Shown: in pieces, positions 36,290-44,734 of the stretch
How positions within the stretch are numbered: the stretch's first letter is position 1
Layout of the letters: each line of letters opens with the position of its first letter
The notes under the pieces: model-generated
What the model saw: the letters and a program-made list of their open reading frames with translations, nothing else
Told to the model about the DNA's origin: nothing
Databases searched by the model: none
Assembly (NCBI GenBank): GCA_963665695.1
Contig: OY762427.1
Span: forward strand, 1,302,001 to 1,366,000
Direction of reading: 5' to 3'
Length of the DNA: 64,000 bases
From: Bin65 sp963665695
Lineage (GTDB): Bacteria > Pseudomonadota > Alphaproteobacteria > Bin65
Translations under genes and position numbers: made by a program

Positions 36290-36580
36290 TCAATCCAGTT
36301 CCGCGGGTTCCAGCCGGTTCTGCCCGTCCGGCCCGGTCACGATCCGGTCGACCTTGGCCTGGGCATCGCGCAGCTTGGCTTCGCAATGCCGCTTCAGCGC
36401 CGCCCCCCGCTCGTAAGCGGCGATCGCATCGTCGAGTTTCGCCTGCCCGGTTTCCAGATCGCGCACGATCTTCTCCAGTTCGGCAAGCGCCTCTTCGAAG
36501 CTGAGAGCGGCGATGTCCGCGGCCCGAACGTCGGACATGGAAGGCTCCGCCTGATTCTGCAATGTTCCGGTTTGAGTCAT
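36290..36580 (-). CDS. xseB: Exodeoxyribonuclease VII small subunit
   Basis: A 96-residue helical protein with the XseB signature ALSFEEALAELEKIVRDLET followed by GQAKLDDAIAAYERGAALKR and CEAKLRDAQAKVDRI. It assembles in several copies on XseA to form exonuclease VII, which trims single-stranded DNA. Two starts are possible: ATG at 36580 (after CGGGGAATG) or ATG at 36538 (after GGAGCC, 82 aa); the shorter form starts nearer the conserved part. The xseB-ispA-dxs order is common in proteobacteria. xseA is not in the window. Confidence 0.93.
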   Translation of the reverse strand: MTQTGTLQNQAEPSMSDVRAADIAALSFEEALAELEKIVRDLETGQAKLDDAIAAYERGAALKRHCEAKLRDAQAKVDRIVTGPDGQNRLEPAELD

Positions 36581-36649
36581 TATTCACATTCCCCGGCGGT
36601 GCGCAATCGAAACTGCGACAAACTGTACCGAATGAAAGAGCAGGCAGGT

Positions 36650-37597
36650 TCAGGCAGGTTCGGCGCCGGCCGGCGCGCCGGTGAGCGCATCCACATGGGC
36701 CGCAACGCTTTCGCCCAGCGCCTGCAGATCGTAGCCGCCTTCCAGCGCCGAGACCAGGCGGCCGCCGCACAGGCCCGCCGCCATCTCGACGAGCCGCGCC
36801 GTGACCCAGCCATAGTCTTCCGTGCGGAATTTCAGCCCGGCCAGCGGGTCGTCCTTGTGGGCGTCGAAACCGGCGCTGAGCAGAATCAGATCCGGCCGGA
36901 ACGCCTCCAGCGCCGGCAGGACGGCCTCCGCCATGGCTTGCCGGAACTCGGCGGAACCGCTGCCTGCCGCCAGCGGGACGTTGCAGATATTGCCGACGCC
37001 GGTTTCCCCGGCCGCCCCGGTGCCGGGATAGAGCGGCCACTGATGGGTCGAGGCGTAGAACAGGTCGCCGTCGGATTCGAACGCGGCCTGCGTTCCATTA
37101 CCGTGATGCACGTCGAAATCGATTACGGCCACGCGGCCGATCCCGTGTTTCTCGCGGGCATGGAGCGCGCCGACGGCGACATTGTTGAACAGGCAGAAGC
37201 CCATGGCCCGTCCCGGCTCGGCATGATGGCCCGGCGGCCGCACGGCGCAGAAGGCATTGTCGATATCGCCGGCCATCACCGCATCGACCGCGGCACAGAC
37301 GGCGCCCGCGGCGCGCAGGGCGGCTTGGGCCGAGCCGGCGCTCATCGCCGTGTCGCCGTCGATCCAGCGGCGCTCGTCGTTTCCCACCGGCGCGAGCACA
37401 TGGTCGATAAGCGCGCCCGGATGCACCAGTTGCAGCAGCACGGGATCGATTTCCGGCGCTTCGCGCCGCTCCAGGCCGGCGATGCCGGCGTCCTTCAGCC
37501 CGTCGAGCACGGCGGCGATGCGCGACGGCCGTTCCGGGTGATGCCGGCCGGGCCGGTGATCCAGACAGGCCGGATGGGCGTATATGGCTGTAGTCAC
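36650..37597 (-). CDS. Histone deacetylase-family (acetoin utilization/acetylpolyamine) amidohydrolase
   Basis: A 315-residue zinc hydrolase. It begins with YAHPACLDHRPGRHHPERPS, typical of the bacterial class II-like HDAC group. RPPGHHAEPGRAMGFCLFNN holds the catalytic His-His pair. FDVHHGNGT supplies the Asp and His metal ligands, and LSAGFDAHKDDPL supplies the second Asp. EGGYDL near the end completes the site. Substrates in bacteria may be acetylpolyamines or acetyl-lysine; none can be inferred here. It sits upstream of xseB on the same strand (69-bp gap) and is divergent from the RND genes. Confidence 0.93.
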   Translation of the reverse strand: MTTAIYAHPACLDHRPGRHHPERPSRIAAVLDGLKDAGIAGLERREAPEIDPVLLQLVHPGALIDHVLAPVGNDERRWIDGDTAMSAGSAQAALRAAGAVCAAVDAVMAGDIDNAFCAVRPPGHHAEPGRAMGFCLFNNVAVGALHAREKHGIGRVAVIDFDVHHGNGTQAAFESDGDLFYASTHQWPLYPGTGAAGETGVGNICNVPLAAGSGSAEFRQAMAEAVLPALEAFRPDLILLSAGFDAHKDDPLAGLKFRTEDYGWVTARLVEMAAGLCGGRLVSALEGGYDLQALGESVAAHVDALTGAPAGAEPA

Positions 37598-37790
37598 GCG
37601 CCCTCGGAAATATCGGAATTGCCCGGCGCCGGCGGTCCTGCACGCTGCGGATCTGCGCCCCGCACTGCCGGTTACGGAAAGATTCCTGTGGATCGATTGT
37701 AATTTGTCACCATATCATGCGGGGTCGGGGCGCCGCCAAGGCCTTAAGACCGTTCGGCCGGCGCCCGGGGATGGAGAACGGAACCGAGCC
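37598..37790. other. Divergent promoter region, HDAC-like gene and RND operon
   Basis: A 193-bp gap. It holds the only AT-rich stretch nearby (TTGTAATTTGTCACCATATC, 37697-37716), probably part of one of the two promoters. No symmetric operator is obvious. Confidence 0.35.
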
Positions 37791-39188
37791 TTGAGTTCGG
37801 CATCGAGAACGCGCTGGTCCGTTGCGGCGCGTCCGCTGCTCGCGGGGGCGGCGGCGTTGCTTTGCCTTGACGCTGCGGCGCCCGAAGCCGGCGCCGCCGA
37901 AGCCAGCACCGGCCCCCAGGCTCAAAGGCAGGCCCAGAAGCAGCCCCAGAAGCAGGACTGGCAACGGAACGGGAAGCGGGACTGGCAAAAGGGCCGGCCC
38001 CGGGGCGATGCGCCCGGCGGAACCGAACCGGGTTGGGGCGCAAACCGGGGCGGCAAACCCGGCAGTCCGGACCGGCAGGACAGGCGCCGCCGCGCCGGCG
38101 GGGGATCCGGCTCCGGATCCGGCCCCGGATCCGGCCCCGGCAGGCAGGGGCGCCCCGGCGCCGCCGGCGGCCGGCCGCCGATGTTCGTCGGCGTCGACCG
38201 GGTCCTGAAGGGTCCGCTGACCCAGACCGAACCGGTGATCGGACGGATCGTCGCAACCCGCAAGGGCGTGGTCGCGGCCCGGGTTTCCGGCTCGGTCGTC
38301 GCGATCGATGTCGCGATCGGCGACCGCGTGAAACGCGGCCAGGTTCTGGCGCGTCAGGACACTTCTTCAACGGAAGCGCGTCTGGCCTACGAATCGGCGG
38401 AGCTGAAGCTCGCCGAGCAGGAACTCAAACGGTTCGAGGCGTTGCGCACCAACCGGTCCGCCGCCTTCGCCCGGTCGCGCTACGATACGGCGGTGCATCG
38501 CGTCGCCCGCGCCCGGGCCAACGTCCGGCTTGTCCGGCTGGCGATCGAAGCGGCAATCATCGCCGCCCCTTACGACGGCGTCGTGGTGCGCAAGGCGACC
38601 GAACTGGGCGCCTACCTGAAAGACGGCGCGGCGGTCGTCGAACTGCTCAACGACACCGAAGTGGAAGTCGAGGCCGATGTGCCGGCCGACCGCCTGCGCG
38701 GCCTGCGGCCCGGCGCCATCGTCACTTTCCGGCTGCGCGACGGCGGCGTGCCTCGCCAGGCGCGGGTGCGGACCGTGGTGCCGATGCAGAATGCGCTGAC
38801 GCGCACCCAGGCGGTCCGGTTCCTGCCGCAGGGCGCCGCGCCGCAGGGGCGCCTGTCCATCAACCAGTCGCTGACTGTCGATGTGCCGGTCGGCGCTGCC
38901 CGCGTCGCGGTTTCGGTCCACAAGGATGCGATCGTCAATCGCGGCGGCCGGCGGCTGGTTTTTGTGGTCAAGGGCGGCCGCGCCGTGCCGCGCACGGTGG
39001 ATCTGGGCGCGGCGATCGGCACGCGGTTCGTCGTCCTGGCCGGCCTGGCGCCGGGCGATGTCGCGGTCGTGCGCGGCAACGAACGGCTGCGGCCGGGCCA
39101 GCCGGTGCGCCATCGCCCGCTGATGGGCACTGCCGCCAATACCCGTCCCGGAAACCGCAGCCCGGCAGAACGCCCCCCGGCGAACTGA
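37791..39188 (+). CDS. RND efflux periplasmic adaptor (membrane fusion protein)
   Basis: A 465-residue exported adaptor if started at the TTG at 37791, the only start I find that gives a signal peptide (ARPLLAGAAALLCLDAAAPEAGA) and a nearby GGAGAACGGAA site. The next 90 residues are a Gln/Lys/Arg then Gly/Ser/Pro low-complexity region, unusual for the family. From about residue 140 the normal order appears: first barrel strand (MFVGVDRVLKGPLTQTEPVI), half lipoyl GSVVAIDVAIGDRVKRGQVL, helical hairpin (RLAYESAELKLAEQELKRFE), second lipoyl half IIAAPYDGVVVRKATELGAY, and beta-barrel. The pump gene follows 1 bp later. An outer-membrane channel gene is absent. Confidence 0.85.
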   Translation: MSSASRTRWSVAARPLLAGAAALLCLDAAAPEAGAAEASTGPQAQRQAQKQPQKQDWQRNGKRDWQKGRPRGDAPGGTEPGWGANRGGKPGSPDRQDRRRRAGGGSGSGSGPGSGPGRQGRPGAAGGRPPMFVGVDRVLKGPLTQTEPVIGRIVATRKGVVAARVSGSVVAIDVAIGDRVKRGQVLARQDTSSTEARLAYESAELKLAEQELKRFEALRTNRSAAFARSRYDTAVHRVARARANVRLVRLAIEAAIIAAPYDGVVVRKATELGAYLKDGAAVVELLNDTEVEVEADVPADRLRGLRPGAIVTFRLRDGGVPRQARVRTVVPMQNALTRTQAVRFLPQGAAPQGRLSINQSLTVDVPVGAARVAVSVHKDAIVNRGGRRLVFVVKGGRAVPRTVDLGAAIGTRFVVLAGLAPGDVAVVRGNERLRPGQPVRHRPLMGTAANTRPGNRSPAERPPAN

Positions 39189-39189
39189 C

Positions 39190-42100
39190 GTGAACCTGAT
39201 CCGAATAGCGCTGGAACGGCCGGTTGCGGTCATCGCCGGCGTCCTGATGATCGTCATGTTCGGCTTCGTGGCGCTGCAGCAGATTCCGATCCAGCTGACG
39301 CCGGACGTCCGCAAGCCCAACCTGTCGATCACGACGCACTGGCCCGGCGCCGCCCCGGCCGAGATCGAGCGGGAAATCCTGAACCGCCAGGAGGAAGTTC
39401 TGAAAGGGGTCGAAGGGGTGGAGCGGGTCGTTTCGACCGCGTCGACCGGAAGATCCCGAATCACGCTCGAATTCCAGATCGGCCAGAACATGGACCGGGC
39501 CATCCTGCTGGTCGCTAACCGGCTCGACCGGGTCATCGGCTATCCGGAAGAGGCGCAACGGCCGCAAATCCAGACCCGGGGCTCGGAAGACAACCCCATC
39601 GCCTGGTTCGTCGTCACCCGGCTCAATGGCAACAGCCGTCCGGTCCATACCTATGGCGATTTCATCGAGGATTTCGTCATCGAACGCATGGAGCGTCTCG
39701 AGGGCGTCTCCGGAACCAATTTCTACGGCGGCAGCGCGAAGGAACTGCGTATCGTCGTACAGCCGGCGGAGATGGCGAAATACGGCCTGACCATTCCGGC
39801 GGTCATCGCCGCCCTGCAACGCGCCAACATCGCGCTGTCGGCCGGCGAGGTGAACGAGGGCAAGCGGCGCTACGTCGTGCGCTTCGAAGGCGAACTGACC
39901 GCAACGAGCGCGGCGCGGAGCGTGCTCATCCGCACGATCGAGGACAAGGCGACGGGGCGCGTCGCCCGGGTCACCCTGGGCGATATCGCGGATGTCCGGT
40001 TCGGCTACAAGGACCCGACGGCGAGCATCCGCGCCAGCGGCCATCCGGCCCTGGTGTTCAACGTCCTGCGCGACACCGGGGCCAACGTCATCGAGGTGAT
40101 GGGCCGGGTCCGCACGAAGGTGGCGGAACTCAACCGGACGGTCCTGAACCCGGCCGGCCTGCACGCCGACCAGGTCTATGACGAGACCGACTATATCCAT
40201 TCCGCCATCGCGCTGGTGACGCAGAATATCTGGGTCGGCGGCGTGCTGGCGGCGTTGATCCTGCTGCTCTTCCTGCGCTCGCCCCGGGCGACGCTGGTGA
40301 TCTCGCTGGCGATTCCGGTGTCGGTCATCGGCTCTTTCGTCGCCATGGCGGCGCTCGGCCGTTCGATCAACGTCATCTCGCTCGCCGGCATCGCCTTTGC
40401 CGTCGGCATGGTCGTCGACGCCGCGATCGTCGTGCTGGAAAACATCTACCGCCTGAAGGAACAGGGCAAACCGATCCGGCAGGCCGCCTACGAAGGGGCG
40501 AGCCAGGTGTGGGGCGCGATCCTGGTCTCGGCGCTGACCACGGTGATGGTGTTCATTCCGATCCTGGTGCTGGAACTGGAGGTCGGCCAGCTGTTCCGCG
40601 ATATCGCGGTCGCTATCTCGGTCTCGGTCATCCTGTCCCTGCTGGTCGCCGTCACGCTGATCCCGGCGCTGGCCAACTGGCTGCTGCCGACCCGCCGGGC
40701 GCCGGCGGACGAGACGAGGCCGGCGCCGGCGCCGTTCCGCCTGCCGCTGCCCGGGATCGATCATTTCGCCCGGCTCTTCGCCTGGCTTATCCTGAAGTTT
40801 ACCGAACTGGTCGTGTCCTACCGCATCCTGGCCTTCCTGGTGGCGGCGACGGTGTGCGGCGGGACGGCTTTCGCGACATGGAAACTGCTCCCGAAGCTGG
40901 AATATCTGCCGACCGGCAACCGCAACCTGGTCATCGCCCTGTCGTTGCCGCCGCCGGGCTACAATCTGGACACGGTGACCGAAATCGCGCGCAGCGTGGA
41001 GGCGGAACTGCGGTCCTATCTGGCCCCCGAAGGCGCCGTCGAGCAGCGCCGCGTGTCGGGGGTCGCCGCCCTGGCGGAACGGTTCGGCGTCTGGCTCGGT
41101 CTGAACGAGAAAAGCGGGGCGCCCGGGGGCCGCCGCAGATTTCGCGCTTTTTCTTCGTCGCGCGCAACACGTTGACGGTGGTAGGCGCAGCCGCCGCCGA
41201 CCCGAACCGCGCCGGCGAACTGATTCCGATTATCCAGAGAACCCTGCGCAAGGAGCCCGGCACCTTCGGCCGGACCTTCCAGCCTTCGCTGTTCGGCCGG
41301 GGCATCGGCGGCGGCCGCATCGTCAATTTCGATGTCTCGGGACCGGATCTGGCGCGGAATCTCGAAGTGGCGCAGCAGGCCTTCTTCCTGATCAACCGTT
41401 TCCTGCCGCGCAGCGGCGGCACGCAGATCCGGCCGCGGCCGGGCCTCAGCCTCGGCGCGCCGGAAGTCAAGGTGATCCCGGACCGGACCCGGCTCGACGA
41501 AGCCGGCGTCCATGCGCGCGACCTGGCCGCGACCATCGACGCGTTCAACGACGGCCTGCGCGTCGCCCAGGTCACCGTCGGCGGCCGGCGCACGGACCTG
41601 ATGCTGACCGGTCCGAAACGGGGCATCCGGACGACGCAGGGGATCGAGAGCATTCCCGTCGTGACGCCGTCCGGCAAAATCGTGCCGGTACGCTCGCTGG
41701 CGCGGGTCGAAGTGACGTCCGGCGCCACCGAAATCCGCCATACCGAGCGCACGCGGACGGTCACGCTGGAAGTCAGCCCCACCAAGGCGCTCGCGCTCGA
41801 GGCCGCGATGGACATCCTGCGCCAGAAGGTGATCCCGGCGCTCGAAGACCGGGGCTTGCCGGAGGGCGTGAAGATCAGCCTGTCGGGCGAGGCGGACCAG
41901 CTGACGCGCACCTGGAACGCCATGGTCTGGCAGCTCCTGATGGCGGTCATCATCGTCTATCTGGTGATGGCCGTCCTGTTCGAAAGCTTCCTCTATCCCT
42001 TCATCATCATCTTCTCCGTGCCGCTGGCGACCGCCGGCGGCATCCTCGGCCTCGCCCTGCTGAACGAATATGTGCGCCAGCCGCTCGACATGCTGACGCT

Positions 42101-42464
42101 GCTCGGCTTCGTCATCCTGATCGGCACGGTGGTCAACAACGCGATCCTGCTGGTCGACGGGACGCTCCGCCTGGCCCGCGACCACGGCATGGAGCCGCGG
42201 AGCGCCATCCTCGTGGCGACCCGCCACCGGATGCGGCCGATCTTCATGTCGACCATGACCAGCGTGATCGGCATGGCGCCGCTTGTCCTCTTCCCCGGCG
42301 CCGGCTCGGAACTCTATCGCGGGCTCGGCTCGGTCGTGCTCGGCGGCCTTGCGCTTTCGGCGGTGCTGACCCTGCTGATCATTCCGTCGCTGCTGGCCCT
42401 GGTCGTCCGCACCTTCCGTCCGCGCGCTACTGCGCCCGACGCTGTCCCGGCGGCGGCGGAGTGA
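39190..42464 (+). pseudogene. RND (HAE1-like) efflux pump, interrupted by a one-base frameshift
   Basis: Two frames together encode a normal RND pump of about 1,091 residues. The first frame (39190-41175) covers the N-terminal half, from NLIRIALERPVAVIAGVLMI through the porter domain and TM4 with GMVVDAAIVVLENI. It loses homology after SGAPG. The second frame continues from PPQISRFFFVARNTLTVVGA to VVRTFRPRATAPDAVP at 42464. The break is at a run of five G (41125-41129); a sixth G would restore one frame. No canonical -1 slippery heptamer is in phase, so a sequencing indel or a real inactivating deletion is likelier than programmed slippage. TM4 has a single Asp followed by Ala, as in CusA-type pumps. 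Confidence 0.85.
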
Positions 42465-42536
42465 TCCCGCCCGCTTTCGGGGCCGGGCGCCGGCCGGGCC
42501 GGAAATCCGATCCGCCGGCCGGCCGGCCTTCGCCGT

Positions 42537-43322
42537 TCACGCGGCCCTCTGCGCCACCATCATATAGTTGACGCCGAGGTCGCCGCTCTCCCGCCAGCTG
42601 TCGGTCAAGGGGCTGTAGGTCAGGCCGATGGTGCGCTCGACGCTCAAACCGGCCGCCCGCAGATGCGCCGCGACTTCCGACGGCCGCAGGAACCTGCGCC
42701 AGTCGTGGGTGCCGGGCGGGACCCAGCGCAGGACGTATTCCGCCGCCACGACGCCCAGCGCCATCGACCGCAGCGTGCGGTTGAGCGTGGCGACGATCTG
42801 GAGGCCGCCCGGCTTCACCAGGGCGCCGGCCGCCGCCATGAAGGCGCCGACGTCCGAGACATGCTCGACGACCTCCAGGTTCAGCACGATATCGAACGCC
42901 TCGCCGCCCCCGGCCAGCGCCTCGGCCGTATCGTGGCGGTAGTCGATGGCGAGGCCGGATTGCGCGGCGTGGGCGCGGGCGATTTCGACGGCTTCGGACC
43001 CGGCGTCGATCCCGGTCACATCTGCGCCCAGCCGCGCCATCGGTTCGCAGACCAGGCCGCCGCCGCAGCCGAGATCGACGATGCGCAGGCCGTCGAACGG
43101 GCGCGCGCGATTCGGATCGCGCCCGAAATTGCGGCAGATCGCATCGCGGATCGGGCGCAGCCGCGCCGGGTTCATGCGATGCAGCGGCGCGAACCGGCCG
43201 CGCGGGTCCCACCATTCTCCGGCCAGGGCGGCGAAGCGCGCGATCTCGGCTTCGTCGACGGTCGCGCCGGTTGCGCCCGATGGCGGGCCTTCGCTGCGGC
43301 GATCTTTCGGTGTTCGGGCCAT
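42537..43322 (-). CDS. ubiG: Ubiquinone biosynthesis O-methyltransferase UbiG
   Basis: A 261-residue SAM methyltransferase that carries out both O-methylation steps of ubiquinone synthesis. Motif I is VDLGCGGGLVCEPMARLGAD. EWWDPRGRFAPLHRMNPAR near residue 40, NLEVVEHVSD, and the late block RFLRPSEVAAHLRAAGL are UbiG signatures, and an amphipathic stretch near residues 180-200 probably contacts the membrane. It is divergent from lysC and convergent with the RND pump gene. Start ATG at 43322. Confidence 0.96.
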   Translation of the reverse strand: MARTPKDRRSEGPPSGATGATVDEAEIARFAALAGEWWDPRGRFAPLHRMNPARLRPIRDAICRNFGRDPNRARPFDGLRIVDLGCGGGLVCEPMARLGADVTGIDAGSEAVEIARAHAAQSGLAIDYRHDTAEALAGGGEAFDIVLNLEVVEHVSDVGAFMAAAGALVKPGGLQIVATLNRTLRSMALGVVAAEYVLRWVPPGTHDWRRFLRPSEVAAHLRAAGLSVERTIGLTYSPLTDSWRESGDLGVNYMMVAQRAA

Positions 43323-43430
43323 GACGCCCCGGTTGCCCCGATCCAGACGCCCTCATATGTAGGGCGCGCCAGACCGGCGGCAAACGACCGGGCCCGGCCC
43401 GTTCCGTCCGCCCTACCCCCGGGATTTCCG

Positions 43431-44651
43431 ATGGCGCGCATCGTTCAGAAATTCGGCGGCACTTCCGTCGGCGACATCGAGCGCCTCCGCAATGTCGCGG
43501 CGCGGGTGCAGCGCGAGGTGGCGGCCGGCAACGAGGTGGCGGTCGTCCTGTCGGCGATGGCGGGGACGACCGACCAGCTCGTCGCCTGGACCCGCGAGGC
43601 GGCTCCGGCGGCGGATCCCCGCGAATACGACGTCGTGGTCTCCGCCGGCGAGCAGGTCACGATCGGCCTGCTGGCGATCGTGCTCGGGGAACTGGGCGTT
43701 CCCGCGCGCTCGTGGACGAGCTGGCAATTGCCGATACGGACCGACGGCGCGCACGCCAAGGCGCGTATCGAAACCATCGATACCGCCGGGCTGGAAGCGG
43801 ATTTGGCGGCCGGGCGCGTCGCTATCGTGCCGGGCTTCCAGGGCATATCGCCCGAGGGCCGCATCACCACGCTGGGCCGCGGCGGCTCCGACACTTCTGC
43901 GGTCGCACTGGCCGCGGCGCTGAACGCCGACCGCTGCGATATCTTTACCGATGTCGACGGCGTCTATACCTGCGATCCGCGCATCGTGGCGAAGGCGCGC
44001 AAGCTGGAGCGGATCACCTACGAGGAAATGCTGGAAAGCGCGTCCCAGGGCGCCAAGGTGCTGCAGACCCGGGCCGTCGAAATGGGCATGAAGCACCATG
44101 TGCGCATCCAGGTGCTGTCCTCCTTCGAGGACGTGCCGGGGACGCTGGTCGTGGACGAGGACGAGATCGTGGAACAGGAAATCATCAGCGGCATCGCCTA
44201 CAGCCGCGACGAAGCCAAGATCACCGTCGCGCGGGTCGCCGACAAGCCGGGCGTGGCCGCCGCCATTTTCGGGCCCCTTGCCGACGCGACGATCAATGTC
44301 GATATGATCGTCCAGAACGTTTCGGAAGACGGCGAAGAGACGGATATCACCTTCACCGTGCCGGAGGGCGACCGTCAGCGCGCCATCGACGCCATAAAGC
44401 GGTCGCGCGACGCGATCGGCTACGCCCGGCTCGACCACGACGCGAATGTCGTCAAGGTGTCGGTGATCGGCATGGGCATGCGCAGCCACGCCGGCGTCGC
44501 CCAGCGGATGTTCAGGACCCTGGCCGAAAAGGGCATCAACATCCAGGTTATCTCGACGTCCGAGATCAAGGTGAGCGTGCTGATCGCCGAGGAATATACC
44601 GAACTGGCGCTGCGCGCGCTGCATTCGGCCTACGGCCTCGACGCGGTGTAG
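43431..44651 (+). CDS. lysC: Aspartate kinase
   Basis: A 406-residue enzyme making aspartyl-4-phosphate, the entry to Lys, Thr and Met synthesis. N-terminal KFGGTSVGDIERL, the catalytic-domain block PGFQGISPEGRITTLGRGGSD (quoted in part) and FTDVDGVYTCDPR are all present. Two C-terminal ACT domains (VARVADKPGVAAAIFG and VIGMGMRSHAGVAQRMF) carry feedback control by amino acids. Starting at the ATG at 43431 gives ARIVQKFGG. Neighbouring ptsP follows after 83 bp on the same strand, the usual lysC-ptsP arrangement in alphaproteobacteria. Confidence 0.97.
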   Translation: MARIVQKFGGTSVGDIERLRNVAARVQREVAAGNEVAVVLSAMAGTTDQLVAWTREAAPAADPREYDVVVSAGEQVTIGLLAIVLGELGVPARSWTSWQLPIRTDGAHAKARIETIDTAGLEADLAAGRVAIVPGFQGISPEGRITTLGRGGSDTSAVALAAALNADRCDIFTDVDGVYTCDPRIVAKARKLERITYEEMLESASQGAKVLQTRAVEMGMKHHVRIQVLSSFEDVPGTLVVDEDEIVEQEIISGIAYSRDEAKITVARVADKPGVAAAIFGPLADATINVDMIVQNVSEDGEETDITFTVPEGDRQRAIDAIKRSRDAIGYARLDHDANVVKVSVIGMGMRSHAGVAQRMFRTLAEKGINIQVISTSEIKVSVLIAEEYTELALRALHSAYGLDAV

Positions 44652-44734
44652 CCGGCCGGCCCGCGCCGCGCCGCCCGGCGGGCGCCGGGGCCGGGCCGCA
44701 TGGCCGGGAAAGCGGGAAAGGAAGCGGTCCTGCC

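Noticed and set aside
41120..41180. Programmed -1 frameshift in the RND gene
   Set aside because: No slippery heptamer is in phase and RND pumps are not known to use frameshifting; a single-base indel in a G run is simpler.
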